From positions 2,013,501-2,077,500 of the forward strand of contig NZ_AP017655.1 of the NCBI RefSeq assembly GCF_002355855.1: DNA of 64,000 nt. The letters are read 5' to 3'. Below the pieces are notes generated by a model. The model had not been told where the DNA came from. It ran no database searches and was given only the letters and a program-made list of their open reading frames with translations. The position numbers and the translations under genes are program-made. Within the stretch, counting starts at the first letter, position 1. Each line of letters begins with the position of its first letter. The stretch comes from Sphingobium cloacae (GTDB taxonomy: Bacteria; Pseudomonadota; Alphaproteobacteria; Sphingomonadales; Sphingomonadaceae). Shown here piece by piece: positions 26,825 through 34,740 of the stretch.

Positions 26825-26828
26825 CTAA
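25869..26828 (+). CDS. IS481-family transposase
   Basis: A 319-residue DDE transposase with an N-terminal helix-turn-helix (LSRDLGINPKTVAKWRKRAT) and an rve integrase-core domain: Asp in FFHIDIAEVQ, Asp in ILTDNGIQF and Glu in NGQVERMNRTIKEATVKRF, followed by YNFARRLKTLSGLTPYEYI. It appears intact. The ATG at 25869 follows GGAAGGAAG and begins the usual MGQVRHGSA; an in-frame ATG at 25854 is less likely. If the IS ends at 26824, the TAA stop comes from the target sequence. Confidence 0.92.
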   Translation: MGQVRHGSATTTHAVRAAIQRSQASLATLSRDLGINPKTVAKWRKRATVEDLKTGPKAPHSTTLSEAEEAMVVAFRRHTLLPLDDCLYALQPSIPHLTRSALHRCLQRHGISRLPDIEGDKPKRQRFKRYPIGFFHIDIAEVQTAEGKLYLFVGIDRTSKFAVTQLVDKADRRTAWEFLEHLLKAVPYRIHTILTDNGIQFAEQPRNRNTAWSRQMRFDMICEANDIEHRLTKPNHPWTNGQVERMNRTIKEATVKRFHYDSHQQLRTHLADFMAAYNFARRLKTLSGLTPYEYIAKIWTSEPERFIVNPIHQMPGLNN

Positions 26829-27756
26829 TCGGCCTTGCCCGTGTCCTGATCGACGGGAACGCATATCGCCCGGAACCGGACAGGGAGCGCATATCGGTGA
26901 GGATCGCCAGCGACTGCCGGGACAGCGGCACCGAATGGGGCTGGCGCATCTTCATCTTTGCGTCCGGGATGATCCAGACCGCCTTATCAAAATCCACCTC
27001 CGTCCATTCCATCTGCCGGATTTCGCCCGGACGCTGGAAAACGTGGGGCGTGAGTTTCAGGGCATAGATAACGGCGGGATCGCCCTGATAATCTTCGATC
27101 GCCCGGAGTAACGCGCCGAACGCCACCGGATCGGTGATCGCGGGGAAATGCTTGACCCTCGCTGTCGTCAGCGCGCCTATCAGCAGTTGGGCCGGGTCGC
27201 GATCGGCCCGCGCCGTCGCCACCCCATAGCGAAAAACGCGGCTGGCGAACGCCCGGAGAAGATTCGTCGTATCCAACCGGCCCCGCCGCTCATGCTTACG
27301 CAGTTCGTGCAACAGTTCCTGCGGAGTGATCTCCGCGATGGGGCGCTTGCCGAAATCGCGGCCCAGCAGCTTCACAAACCAGCGCATCTTTTTCAGTGTC
27401 GGTTCCGCCAGCCCCTCCCGCGTCTTCTTCTCAATCAATTCCTCGGCCACGCTGGCGAAACTGTGGCTGGCGCGGATGCTCGCCTCGATGCAAGCTTGAC
27501 GCTTGGCGGCGTTGGGATCGACCGCATGGGCAACTTGCCTACGGGCCGCATCGCGCGCTGAGCGCGCTTCGGCCAGCGTGATTTCAGTATACGACCCCAG
27601 CGCCAGCTTTCGCTCCACGCCGTTGAGCCGATATTTGACGCGCCAGAGTTTGCTGCCTCCCGGATTGACCAGCAGGTAAAGCCCCTGGCCGTCCGTGATC
27701 TTGTAGGGCTTGCCTTTGGGCTTCGCGTTGCGGACTGGGGTGTCTGTCAGCGCCAT
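26825..27756 (-). pseudogene. P4-type tyrosine recombinase (tRNA-targeting integrase), truncated by the IS
   Basis: From its start at 27756 the gene shows the DUF4102 N-terminal domain (MALTDTPVRNAKPKGKPYKI, GQGLYLLVNPGG), a core-binding domain, and the beginning of the catalytic domain with LTPHVFQRPGEIRQMEW (first catalytic Arg). It stops at RYAFPSIRTRARPIS where the IS begins, so the HxxR and nucleophile Tyr are missing, about 90-100 residues. Integrases of this group insert at tRNA 3' ends; a tRNA-Cys gene lies 170 bp upstream. This copy cannot be active. Confidence 0.88.
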
Positions 27757-27758
27757 TT

Positions 27759-27797
27759 GGGGGCCTCGCTCTTGTGGGGGCCTTTGGCGAGGCCCCC
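27759..27797. repeat. Strong inverted repeat just upstream of the integrase start
   Basis: GGGGGCCTCGC (27759-27769) and GCGAGGCCCCC (27787-27797) form a perfect 11-bp stem with a 17-base loop, two bases before the integrase ATG on the minus strand. It would fold in the leader mRNA and could limit translation, or serve as a recombinase arm site. Confidence 0.5.
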
Positions 27798-27923
27798 AAA
27801 ATTGCCCCGATCTGCCACATTTATAGGCAAACAGAGGCAGTCGCTGACAATCAGCGATGCCCCTAAACTAACGGAAATCTAAGGTTTTTTCAACCATCAG
27901 CACACGTTGGCTGACAGGGTAGA

Positions 27924-27997
27924 TGGAGGCCCGAGCCGGAATCGAACCGGCGTATACGGATTTGCAGTCCGCTGCGTCACCACTCCGCCATCGGGCC
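27924..27997 (-). tRNA. tRNA-Cys (GCA anticodon)
   Basis: The minus strand folds into a complete cloverleaf of 74 nt. The acceptor stem is GGCCCGA with TCGGGCC, the discriminator is T (U73, expected for Cys), and CCA is encoded. The anticodon loop reads CTGCAAA, giving GCA, and the T-arm is CCGGTTCGATTCCGG. Its 3' end faces the truncated integrase, so it is the probable attachment site of the accessory island to the left. Confidence 0.95.
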
Positions 27998-28284
27998 TCG
28001 GCCGCAATTCCGTGCGGCAGACGGGCCAACTAGCGGGAAGGCGTTCGCAGCGCAATCCTGAAAGTTCGCGATGCGCCTTTGGGCAGCTTTCAGGGCAGGC
28101 GGTCTTGCGTTGCGCGGGATCGCCGGCATCGGCCACTTGCGGCCGTTCGCCCGTCGCGGAACGCAAGAATCTGCTTCCGGGCCGCGCAAAGCCGCTTGGC
28201 GTCGGCTCGATGCTGATTTAGAGGTCCGGTGAACGCCTTACTGTATTGCATTGTCAATACAGTTGTGCCAAGCGAGGAACCGTC

Positions 28285-28917
28285 GTGACCGATCAGAATT
28301 TTTCATCGATGCGGACCGCCATGGTCGAAAGCCAGCTTCGCACCAGCGATGTGGACGATCCGCGCGTGATCGCCGTGATGGCCCGCGTGCCGCGCGAGGA
28401 TTTCCTGCCCGCCGAGCGCCGCGCCATGGCCTATATCGACCGGGCCGTGCCGCTGTCGGGCGGACGCGCGCTCAATCCGCCGCTGGCGACGGGGCGGCTG
28501 CTCAAGGAAGCCCAGGTCGAAGCAGGGGACAAGGTCCTGCTGATCGGCGCGGCCACCGGCTATAGCGCGGCGCTGCTGGTCGAACTGGGTGCGGTCGTCA
28601 CCGCCGTCGAGGAAGAGGGCGGGCCGGAGATCGCCGTGCCGGGCGCGACCGTGAAACGCGGTGCACTCCATGCGGGAGCCACGGACGGTGCGCCTTACGA
28701 CGTGCTGTTCATTGATGGCGCGGTGCAGGACGTGCCGGCGGCGCTCGTCGCGCAGATCGCGGAAGGCGGCCGGGTCGTGACCGGCCTGGTCGAGCGCGGC
28801 GTCACGCGCCTGTGCAGCGGCCGCGTCGTGGCGGGGGCTCTGGGGCTCGTCCGGCTGGCCGACATCGAAATGGTGGTGCTGCCGGGTTTCGCCGCGCCGG
28901 AGCGTTTCACCTTCTGA
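28285..28917 (+). CDS. pcm: Protein-L-isoaspartate O-methyltransferase family protein
   Basis: A 210-residue SAM-dependent methyltransferase of the PCMT family: the N-terminus FSSMRTAMVESQLRTSDVDD and VPREDFLPAERRAMAYIDR are characteristic of the alphaproteobacterial branch, and SAM motif I is VLLIGAATGYSAAL (about residues 84-97). It methylates isoaspartyl residues in damaged proteins. At 210 residues it is a little short, with a reduced C-terminus. The GTG at 28285 has GAGGA six bases upstream and is preferred to the earlier frame opening. It lies 14 bp before tolC, an order common in alphaproteobacteria. Confidence 0.85.
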   Translation: MTDQNFSSMRTAMVESQLRTSDVDDPRVIAVMARVPREDFLPAERRAMAYIDRAVPLSGGRALNPPLATGRLLKEAQVEAGDKVLLIGAATGYSAALLVELGAVVTAVEEEGGPEIAVPGATVKRGALHAGATDGAPYDVLFIDGAVQDVPAALVAQIAEGGRVVTGLVERGVTRLCSGRVVAGALGLVRLADIEMVVLPGFAAPERFTF

Positions 28918-28931
28918 AGAAACGGGAACCG

Positions 28932-30395
28932 ATGACAGCAAGGCGACCTTCCCTCCGGCTCTGCGCCGCCACGGCTTTGCTGCTGGTTTCCCCGGCAATG
29001 ACGGGGCCTGCCCTGGGCGAGACGTTGCAGGTCGCGCTCATCAAGGCCTATCGCTCCAATCCGACGCTGACGGGCGCGCGGGCAGGGCAGCGGGCGACGG
29101 ACGAGAATGTGCCGATCCAGAAGGCGGCGGGGCGGCCCGCGCTCGACGCGACCGGCACCTATTCCGAAAGCATATTGAAGCCGACGATCAGCTTCACTTC
29201 GCCCCAGCGGACGGTCGACGCCAACGCGCAACTGAGCGTCCCGATCTATTCCGGCGGTTCGGTGCGGAACGGCGTCAAGGCGGCGAAGGTCCGCGTCGAA
29301 GCCGGGCAGGCGAACCTGCGCGGCACGGAAGCGAGCATCTTTTCGCGAGTGGTGGCCGCCTATATGGATGTCATCCGCGACAGCGCGATCGTGTCGTTGA
29401 ACCGCGCCAATGTGAAGGTGCTGGACGTCAATTTGCAGGCGACCAACGACCGGTTCGAAGTCGGCGACGTGACGCGCACCGACGTCGCCCAGTCCGAATC
29501 GCGTCTGGCGCTCGCGCGGTCCGATTTGCAGACGGCCGAAGCGAACCTGATCACCAGCCGGGAGAATTATGTCGCGCTGGTGGGCGATGCGCCCGACGAT
29601 CTGGAGCCGCCGCCCGCCTTGCCGGGCCTGCCCGATTCGCCTGCCTCGGCGGTACAGGTGGCGCTCAACGACAATCCCGACATCCTTGCGGCGAAGAAGG
29701 CCGCCGACGCCGCGCGCTATGATGTGAAGGTGGCGAAGGCAGGCACGTCGCCGCGCCTGTCGGCCTTCACGCAGGCGGGCTATACCAATTATCTGGACTC
29801 GCTGGAGAACAGCACGGGAAGCCAGATCAACAAGCAGGCGGCGGCGGGCGTCCAGATCAATGTGCCGCTCTATCAGGGCGGCGGGCCCGGCGCGCGGGTG
29901 CGGCAGAGCCAGGCGCTCGAATCGCAGGCGATGGAGCAGCAGGTCGAGGTGGAGCGCAGCATCATCGCCCAGACGCGCGCTTCCTATGCCAGCTGGCAGG
30001 CCTCGCTCCAGACCATCGCATCCAGCCAGAAGGCGGTGGATGCCGCCAGCCTGTCGCTGGAAGGCGTGCGCGCGGAAAATTCGGTGGGTAGCCGGACGAT
30101 CCTCGATATCCTCAATGCCGAGCAGGAATCCTTGAACGCCCGCGTGGAACTGGTGTCGGCGCGGCGCAACGCCTATGTCGCGGGCTTCAGCCTGCTCGCC
30201 GCCATGGGCCATGCCGAAGCCCGCGATCTGGGGCTGGAGGGCGGCGCGCTCTATGACCCGATGGTCAATTACGACCGGGTGAAAGGCAAGTGGTTCGACT
30301 GGGACTATGACCCCGCGCCCGTGCCGCAGGCCACGCGCACCGTTGACACGCCCGCGCAAAACGCCAATGTGGAGGCGGAAACCGCACGGCCTTGA
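28932..30395 (+). CDS. tolC: TolC-family outer-membrane channel protein
   Basis: 487 residues with a signal peptide (ends near GPALG, residue 32) and two homologous outer-membrane efflux protein repeats: ETLQVALIKAYRSNPTL at the start of the first, SAVQVALNDNPDILAAKKAA at the start of the second, with VPIYSGGSVRNGV and VPLYQGGGPGARV as paired beta segments. It forms the trimeric exit duct for type I secretion and tripartite pumps. The ATG at 28932 begins the signal sequence. It probably forms an operon with pcm and popZ. No inner-membrane partner is adjacent. Confidence 0.93.
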   Translation: MTARRPSLRLCAATALLLVSPAMTGPALGETLQVALIKAYRSNPTLTGARAGQRATDENVPIQKAAGRPALDATGTYSESILKPTISFTSPQRTVDANAQLSVPIYSGGSVRNGVKAAKVRVEAGQANLRGTEASIFSRVVAAYMDVIRDSAIVSLNRANVKVLDVNLQATNDRFEVGDVTRTDVAQSESRLALARSDLQTAEANLITSRENYVALVGDAPDDLEPPPALPGLPDSPASAVQVALNDNPDILAAKKAADAARYDVKVAKAGTSPRLSAFTQAGYTNYLDSLENSTGSQINKQAAAGVQINVPLYQGGGPGARVRQSQALESQAMEQQVEVERSIIAQTRASYASWQASLQTIASSQKAVDAASLSLEGVRAENSVGSRTILDILNAEQESLNARVELVSARRNAYVAGFSLLAAMGHAEARDLGLEGGALYDPMVNYDRVKGKWFDWDYDPAPVPQATRTVDTPAQNANVEAETARP

Positions 30396-30460
30396 GTTGG
30401 CGGATATATTTGCGTGGCCTTTCAGAGCGGACAGGCCGGAAAAGCCGTTAGGGGACGTCC

Positions 30461-30958
30461 ATGGGTGACATGAGCAAGGAACCCTCGATGGAAGAGATCC
30501 TCTCGTCCATCAAGCGCATCATCGCCGAGGAAGGCGAGGAAGCCGTCGCGCAGCAGTCCGCGCCGCGCCGCAGCCGGGGCGAAGGGACCAAGGCTCCGGT
30601 GGAACTGGGCGTGCCCGCTCCGGCGATCGAACCCGCCGTCGAGGAAGTGCTGGAACTGACCGATGAGGTCGGGATGGAGGAGGAACCCATGCCCGTTTCC
30701 AGGCCTGCGGCCGTCGACGCGCCGGAAACGCCGGAAGACGACGGCATCCTGTCGGTCGAAAGCGAAGTCGCCGCGCGCCATTCCCTGTCGGCGCTCTCCT
30801 CCATGCTGGTGACGCCCAAAGAGGGAAGCGGGAACACGCTGGAAGGACTGGTCCGCGCCATGCTGCGCCCGATGCTGAAGGAATGGCTGGACGCCCGCCT
30901 GCCCGCGCTGGTCGAGGATATGGTGGCGAAGGAAATCCAGCGCATTACGGGGCGATAG
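30461..30958 (+). CDS. popZ: Polar organising protein PopZ (DUF2497)
   Basis: 165 residues with the PopZ architecture: N-terminal helix KEPSMEEILSSIKRIIAEEG that binds client proteins, a central acidic proline-rich linker (residues 35-95), and C-terminal oligomerisation helices (GLVRAMLRPMLKEWLDARLP and VEDMVAKEIQRITGR). In Caulobacter PopZ polymerises at cell poles and anchors the ParB-parS complex. The linker is comparable in length to the Caulobacter protein. It follows tolC by 65 bp. valS, the usual next gene, is not present here. Confidence 0.9.
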   Translation: MGDMSKEPSMEEILSSIKRIIAEEGEEAVAQQSAPRRSRGEGTKAPVELGVPAPAIEPAVEEVLELTDEVGMEEEPMPVSRPAAVDAPETPEDDGILSVESEVAARHSLSALSSMLVTPKEGSGNTLEGLVRAMLRPMLKEWLDARLPALVEDMVAKEIQRITGR

Positions 30959-31110
30959 GGTTTTCGGGCGGCTGGTCGCTGGCGGTTGCTTTCACCCAGG
31001 ATGTATTGGCTCGACCATCACTACACCGGCAATGAGGATGAGTTCGCGCCGAACTCCAATCGCCGCGCCGCCTGTGTCCGCCGAAGCATGACCGGCAATG
31101 GCGCCATGCC

Positions 31111-31850
31111 TCATCTGAACTTCAGAAGGCCGGACATCGCCGGACGCTCTGCATCCACAAATTCATCGATTCCCCATGTCGCGGCGTTCGGATTCTGCTC
31201 CACCACAAGGCGCGCCATCGTCGATGCCCGGGGCGCGAGATTCACGCCGCTCCGTGCTATCCTGACCTTGCCCGCCAGATAGACGCCATCGTCATAGGAC
31301 TGGATTTTCGCTGGCGGAGCCTCCCGATAGGCGCCGGTGGCCTTATCCGTCACGCTCACATAAAGCCGCGAGGGTTCAGGAGGCGCGCCGATCGTCGTTG
31401 AAATTTCGACGATCTGCCTGGCGGACTCCCTGACCTTCAGCAGGAAACGGCAATCGCTCCCGCCAGCGCTCACAATCGCGGCCGCCCGGTCGATCAGCGC
31501 GCTGTCCTCCGGCTTGAGCGCCTTGAGGCAGGCCATGATCCCTGCGGCAGCACCCTGCTCGACATCCTCGCCCGGGAAGCCTCCGGGGACACCGACCGCC
31601 ACCGTCCGAACCACCAGTCATCAGGCGTAAATCTTGGCGGTTCCGCTGCAACGGCGCCGATGGGAAGGTCGCAAATGTAGCTGACATACAGCGCCGGGCT
31701 ATGCCCGATGCTGAAGCCTTCGCCGTTGAGCCACCAGCCCAGACGGCGGGCAAATGCCCACGCGTCGTGGTATCCCTCCAGATGATGCCGCCCATTGCCG
31801 ACGAAGAAGCGGATATCGTGAAGCCGCGAGGGCGGCCCATCTTTTGTCAT
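31111..31850 (-). pseudogene. Hypothetical protein, apparently split by a frameshift
   Basis: Two overlapping minus-strand frames look like parts of one protein of about 245 residues. The N-terminal part, from the ATG at 31850, reads LHDIRFFVGNGRHHLEGYHD through GWWLNGEGFSIGHSPALYVS to FTPDDWWFG. The C-terminal part, ending at 31111, reads GIMACLKALKPEDSALIDRA through RLYVSVTDKATGAYREAPPA to the stop. The switch falls in the repetitive TGGTGGTTCGGACGGTGGCGG area around 31600-31615. If they are two genes they would overlap by 120 bases, which is unlikely. Family unknown; no signal or membrane segments. Confidence 0.45.
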
Positions 31851-31957
31851 GGTCTGATGTTAATCGCAGTGTCCGGCAAATTCCACGCGTTTGAGCCGCC
31901 AAATTCATCGGCCCATGGTGCTTGCGGTCTCTGCTGCCGCAATGCCATGGGGGAGCC

Positions 31958-32662
31958 ATGAAAAATATGTTCCGGTGGATAGGCGGCCTGTTTGCCGCGG
32001 TGGGATTGATCTTCCTCCTCTTCAGCGCCGTTCTGTTGCAGCGGGATGCCGGCTTTAGTGCGCGGGCGGCAAAGGCGCGAGGAACCGTCATGGAACTCGT
32101 CCGCCATGTCGACCGTGATCGCACGCAGGGCATCAGCTATACAGCCGTCATCGGCTTTGCGGATGGAAGCGGGCAGCGGCGGGAGTTCAGCGAGTCCGTG
32201 CGCTCCAACCCGCCGCGCTTTTCGGTGGGGGAGGACGTCTCGGTTCTCTATGATCCGGCGCGCCCGTCCCATGCCGTTGTCGATGATTTCTGGGGCCGCA
32301 GGGGTGCGATGGCGATCTTCCTCGGCCTCGGCGCGGTATTTGCCGCGCTTGGCACGGTTCTGCTGGTCATCGACCTGAAGCGAGGCAGAACAATTTCGCG
32401 ATTGTTGCGCGAAGGCAAGCCAGTGGAAGCGGGTTTTCTCCATGTGTTTCGCGATAAGCGCATCACCCGCCATGGCGATCATCCCTTTCGGGTCGTGGCT
32501 CAGGCGATGGACCCGGCGACCGGGCGCCTGCGTCGTTTCGAGAGCGAAGCGATCTGGGTCGATCCGACGGCGCAACTGGCGGGGCGCACGCTGCGCGTGC
32601 TGCTCGATCCCGCCGATCCGCTGCGCTATCATGTCGACCTGTCGGACATCCAGCCCTTATAG
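31958..32662 (+). CDS. DUF3592 membrane protein
   Basis: 234 residues with an N-terminal membrane helix (IGGLFAAVGLIFLLFSAVLL), an extracytoplasmic beta domain with SYTAVIGFADGSGQRREF and VGEDVSVLYDPARPSHAVVD, a second helix (AMAIFLGLGAVFAALGTVLL), then a second, related beta unit with FRVVAQAMDP and LRVLLDPADPLRYHVDLSDI. The VLYDP-type motif is the DUF3592 signature and appears in both units. Function unknown. The ATG at 31958 has a GGGGGAG site; the frame is open a little further upstream. Confidence 0.8.
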   Translation: MKNMFRWIGGLFAAVGLIFLLFSAVLLQRDAGFSARAAKARGTVMELVRHVDRDRTQGISYTAVIGFADGSGQRREFSESVRSNPPRFSVGEDVSVLYDPARPSHAVVDDFWGRRGAMAIFLGLGAVFAALGTVLLVIDLKRGRTISRLLREGKPVEAGFLHVFRDKRITRHGDHPFRVVAQAMDPATGRLRRFESEAIWVDPTAQLAGRTLRVLLDPADPLRYHVDLSDIQPL

Positions 32663-32795
32663 GGTGACGAGGATGTGCGCCGGAGGCCATGGATGAGGCC
32701 CGCGACAAGGGCGCTGTCCGAACATCGCGGCTTTTGAAGCACAGGGCGGAGAGGCTACCGCGCGAAAATTGCGGTGGCATCCCGGATAAAAGGAT

Positions 32796-33290
32796 ATGCA
32801 GGCCGGTATGAGCGTAATGATGGGAATGAAATGGTCGATCATTGTCTTTGCCAGCGCGCTCGTCCTCGGTTTTCTCGGCATGGGAGCGCTCGGTGCGGCG
32901 CTCTACTATGCGTGCTACCCGCTACTGGCGCCATTCTATGGCAATCTCGTCAACTGGCACGGCGACTGGGTCTGGAGCGCGACCATCTGGGCAGGCGTTC
33001 TGTGGCCATTCACATTTCTCATTGCAGGCGGGCTCAATCTCTATCTCACGCCTTATGCGCCCGTTCTCCTGAGAGGGGCAGGCTATGTCCTGGTGCTGTG
33101 GCTCGGCGCGGCCCTGATCTGGGCGCTCATACTGGCTATATCCTACAAGACGCCGGAAGCGGCCTGTGCCGAGACCGGCAGCGCGCGTTTCGGGCCTTGC
33201 ACACGGGCAGACATCATGACCGGGAACGCGACGCCCGTTTCCGCGCGAACAGGCGCCGCCATCCGATCACGACGCCGCTCATGGAAATGA
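32796..33290 (+). CDS. Hypothetical integral membrane protein
   Basis: Up to 164 residues with three or four hydrophobic segments: IIVFASALVLGFLGMGALGA, VLWPFTFLIAGGLNLYL, and GYVLVLWLGAALIWALILAI. No family recognised. Several in-frame ATGs (32796, 32808, 32817) make the start uncertain. Its last 77 bases run into the convergent PepSY gene, and the C-terminal 35 residues are Arg/Ala/Thr-rich and may be read-through of what was a shorter protein. It follows the DUF3592 gene by 130 bp. Confidence 0.55.
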   Translation: MQAGMSVMMGMKWSIIVFASALVLGFLGMGALGAALYYACYPLLAPFYGNLVNWHGDWVWSATIWAGVLWPFTFLIAGGLNLYLTPYAPVLLRGAGYVLVLWLGAALIWALILAISYKTPEAACAETGSARFGPCTRADIMTGNATPVSARTGAAIRSRRRSWK

Positions 33291-34740
33291 CGATGCCTGC
33301 CACGGACAGGAGCCAGACGACGATATGCCGCAGCGGCGGCCAGACAAGCAGCCACGGCAAATCAAAGCTGTGCAGCGCATTGAACAGCCAACGGTAGGAG
33401 CGCCCGCCCGATCCCAGCTTTCCGAGCAACGCGCCCGTGACCGGATCGATGTGGAGCCATGTGTGGGAAGGATCGTCGAATTTCAGCCGCCATATCGGCA
33501 GCGGCCGGCTGTCATCCCGTTCGTCGCCCGTCGAATACCAATAGCGGTCGGGGCGCTCCAGACGCTCCATGTCGACGAGTCGGGCGCCAGGCATGGCTTT
33601 CCCCGCCAGGGCGGCAATGCGCGTCCAGTCCAGGGCCACCACACCGGCCGTCCGCCCATCCAGCAACGTGGCAGGTCCGCGCCCCCACAGGCTGATGACC
33701 GGATCGCCGCCCAGATAGGCGAAACGCAGTTCGCGGGCGCCATGCGCGATCCGGGTCAGCGCCGCGATGTCGGTCGCGGGAAAGCCGGGCTTTGCGCCGA
33801 CATAGAGGCTGGCCGCATCGGCATGGCTCCTGTCCCGCAGTCCGCCCCAGGGACTCATCGAGAGCCAGCCGCTGAAGACCCAGCCGATGAGAAACACGCC
33901 GCCGAGCAATCCGATGACATGATGCCATTTCATCCAGCCCGCATAGGGGCTGATCGAACCCGACCGATACCGCCGGGTCAGGCGGACGCGCAGCATGCCG
34001 ACCCAGAAACCCGCGACCGCGCCCAACATGCCGATGCCCGATGTCCAGAGCACGACCTGCCGCCACGGTTCCTGAAACAGGCGCAGCGCCTCGAAATAGA
34101 TCCAGTGCGGGACAGCGCCCAGCCAGTTCCAGAATCGCTCATGCGCGGTCGTGTTCTGCACGACCTCCCCGGTCTTCTGGCTGACATAGATGTCGGTCGA
34201 CGCCGGATCGGCGAGCCGCACGCGCCAGAAGGGCGCCATCGCGTGATAGGCGCGGGTGACGACCCATTGGTCATGGGCAACGGGATCGACGGAGAGCGCC
34301 CGCGCCCCGGCAAGCTGCTCCGCGATCTGCCGGGCGCGGGGCGCGTCGACGCCGCCGATCTCCCGGCCGGTCCTTGCCGACACCGCCCGCCGCCCTGCTT
34401 TCGTGACGAAGCGATAGACGGGCTCCCCGCCTGTCATGCCCAGCCGCATCTCGGCGGGGAAATCCTTTTCGCCCAGGCTCGCCAGGGCCTGGCCGGGATC
34501 GACATGCACCTGCGGCCAGTCGATCGGCGCTGCCGTCCCGACCCGCTCCGGCGCGCGAAAGGATGGGAAAGACACATAGAGCATCACCAGTCCCGACAGG
34601 AACCAGATGGCGAAAAGGAGGCAAAGGATGATGCCCGTCCAGCGGTGGAAGACGTAAAGCCAGCGCTTCGCCTTCTTCCAGAGGGCGACGGGGACGGTTG
34701 GTCCCCGCCGCGCCGCTTGCCCCGGGTCAGAAGCCGACAT
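33214..34740 (-). CDS. PepSY-associated transmembrane protein (PiuB/FoxB-like reductase-type)
   Basis: 508 residues with four membrane helices and PepSY repeats in the periplasmic loops. Helix 1 with LYVFHRWTGIILCLLF carries a His expected to bind haem in PepSY_TM proteins; helices 2-3 contain WTSGIGMLGAVAGFWVGML and KWHHVIGLLGGVFLIGWVFS with a His pair; the last helix is near residue 475. Relatives (FoxB, PiuB) help release iron from siderophores by reduction at the inner membrane. Its start overlaps the TonB receptor's end by 14 bases, so both are read from the cobalamin-riboswitch transcript. It may reduce or process the receptor's ligand. Confidence 0.88.
   Translation of the reverse strand: MSASDPGQAARRGPTVPVALWKKAKRWLYVFHRWTGIILCLLFAIWFLSGLVMLYVSFPSFRAPERVGTAAPIDWPQVHVDPGQALASLGEKDFPAEMRLGMTGGEPVYRFVTKAGRRAVSARTGREIGGVDAPRARQIAEQLAGARALSVDPVAHDQWVVTRAYHAMAPFWRVRLADPASTDIYVSQKTGEVVQNTTAHERFWNWLGAVPHWIYFEALRLFQEPWRQVVLWTSGIGMLGAVAGFWVGMLRVRLTRRYRSGSISPYAGWMKWHHVIGLLGGVFLIGWVFSGWLSMSPWGGLRDRSHADAASLYVGAKPGFPATDIAALTRIAHGARELRFAYLGGDPVISLWGRGPATLLDGRTAGVVALDWTRIAALAGKAMPGARLVDMERLERPDRYWYSTGDERDDSRPLPIWRLKFDDPSHTWLHIDPVTGALLGKLGSGGRSYRWLFNALHSFDLPWLLVWPPLRHIVVWLLSVAGIVISMSGVVIGWRRLFARKRASRSRS

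Noticed and set aside
27759..27797. Hairpin before the integrase as the attachment site
   Set aside because: It shares only GAGGCCC with the tRNA-Cys 3' end; the tRNA end itself is the more usual site. Kept as a simple repeat.
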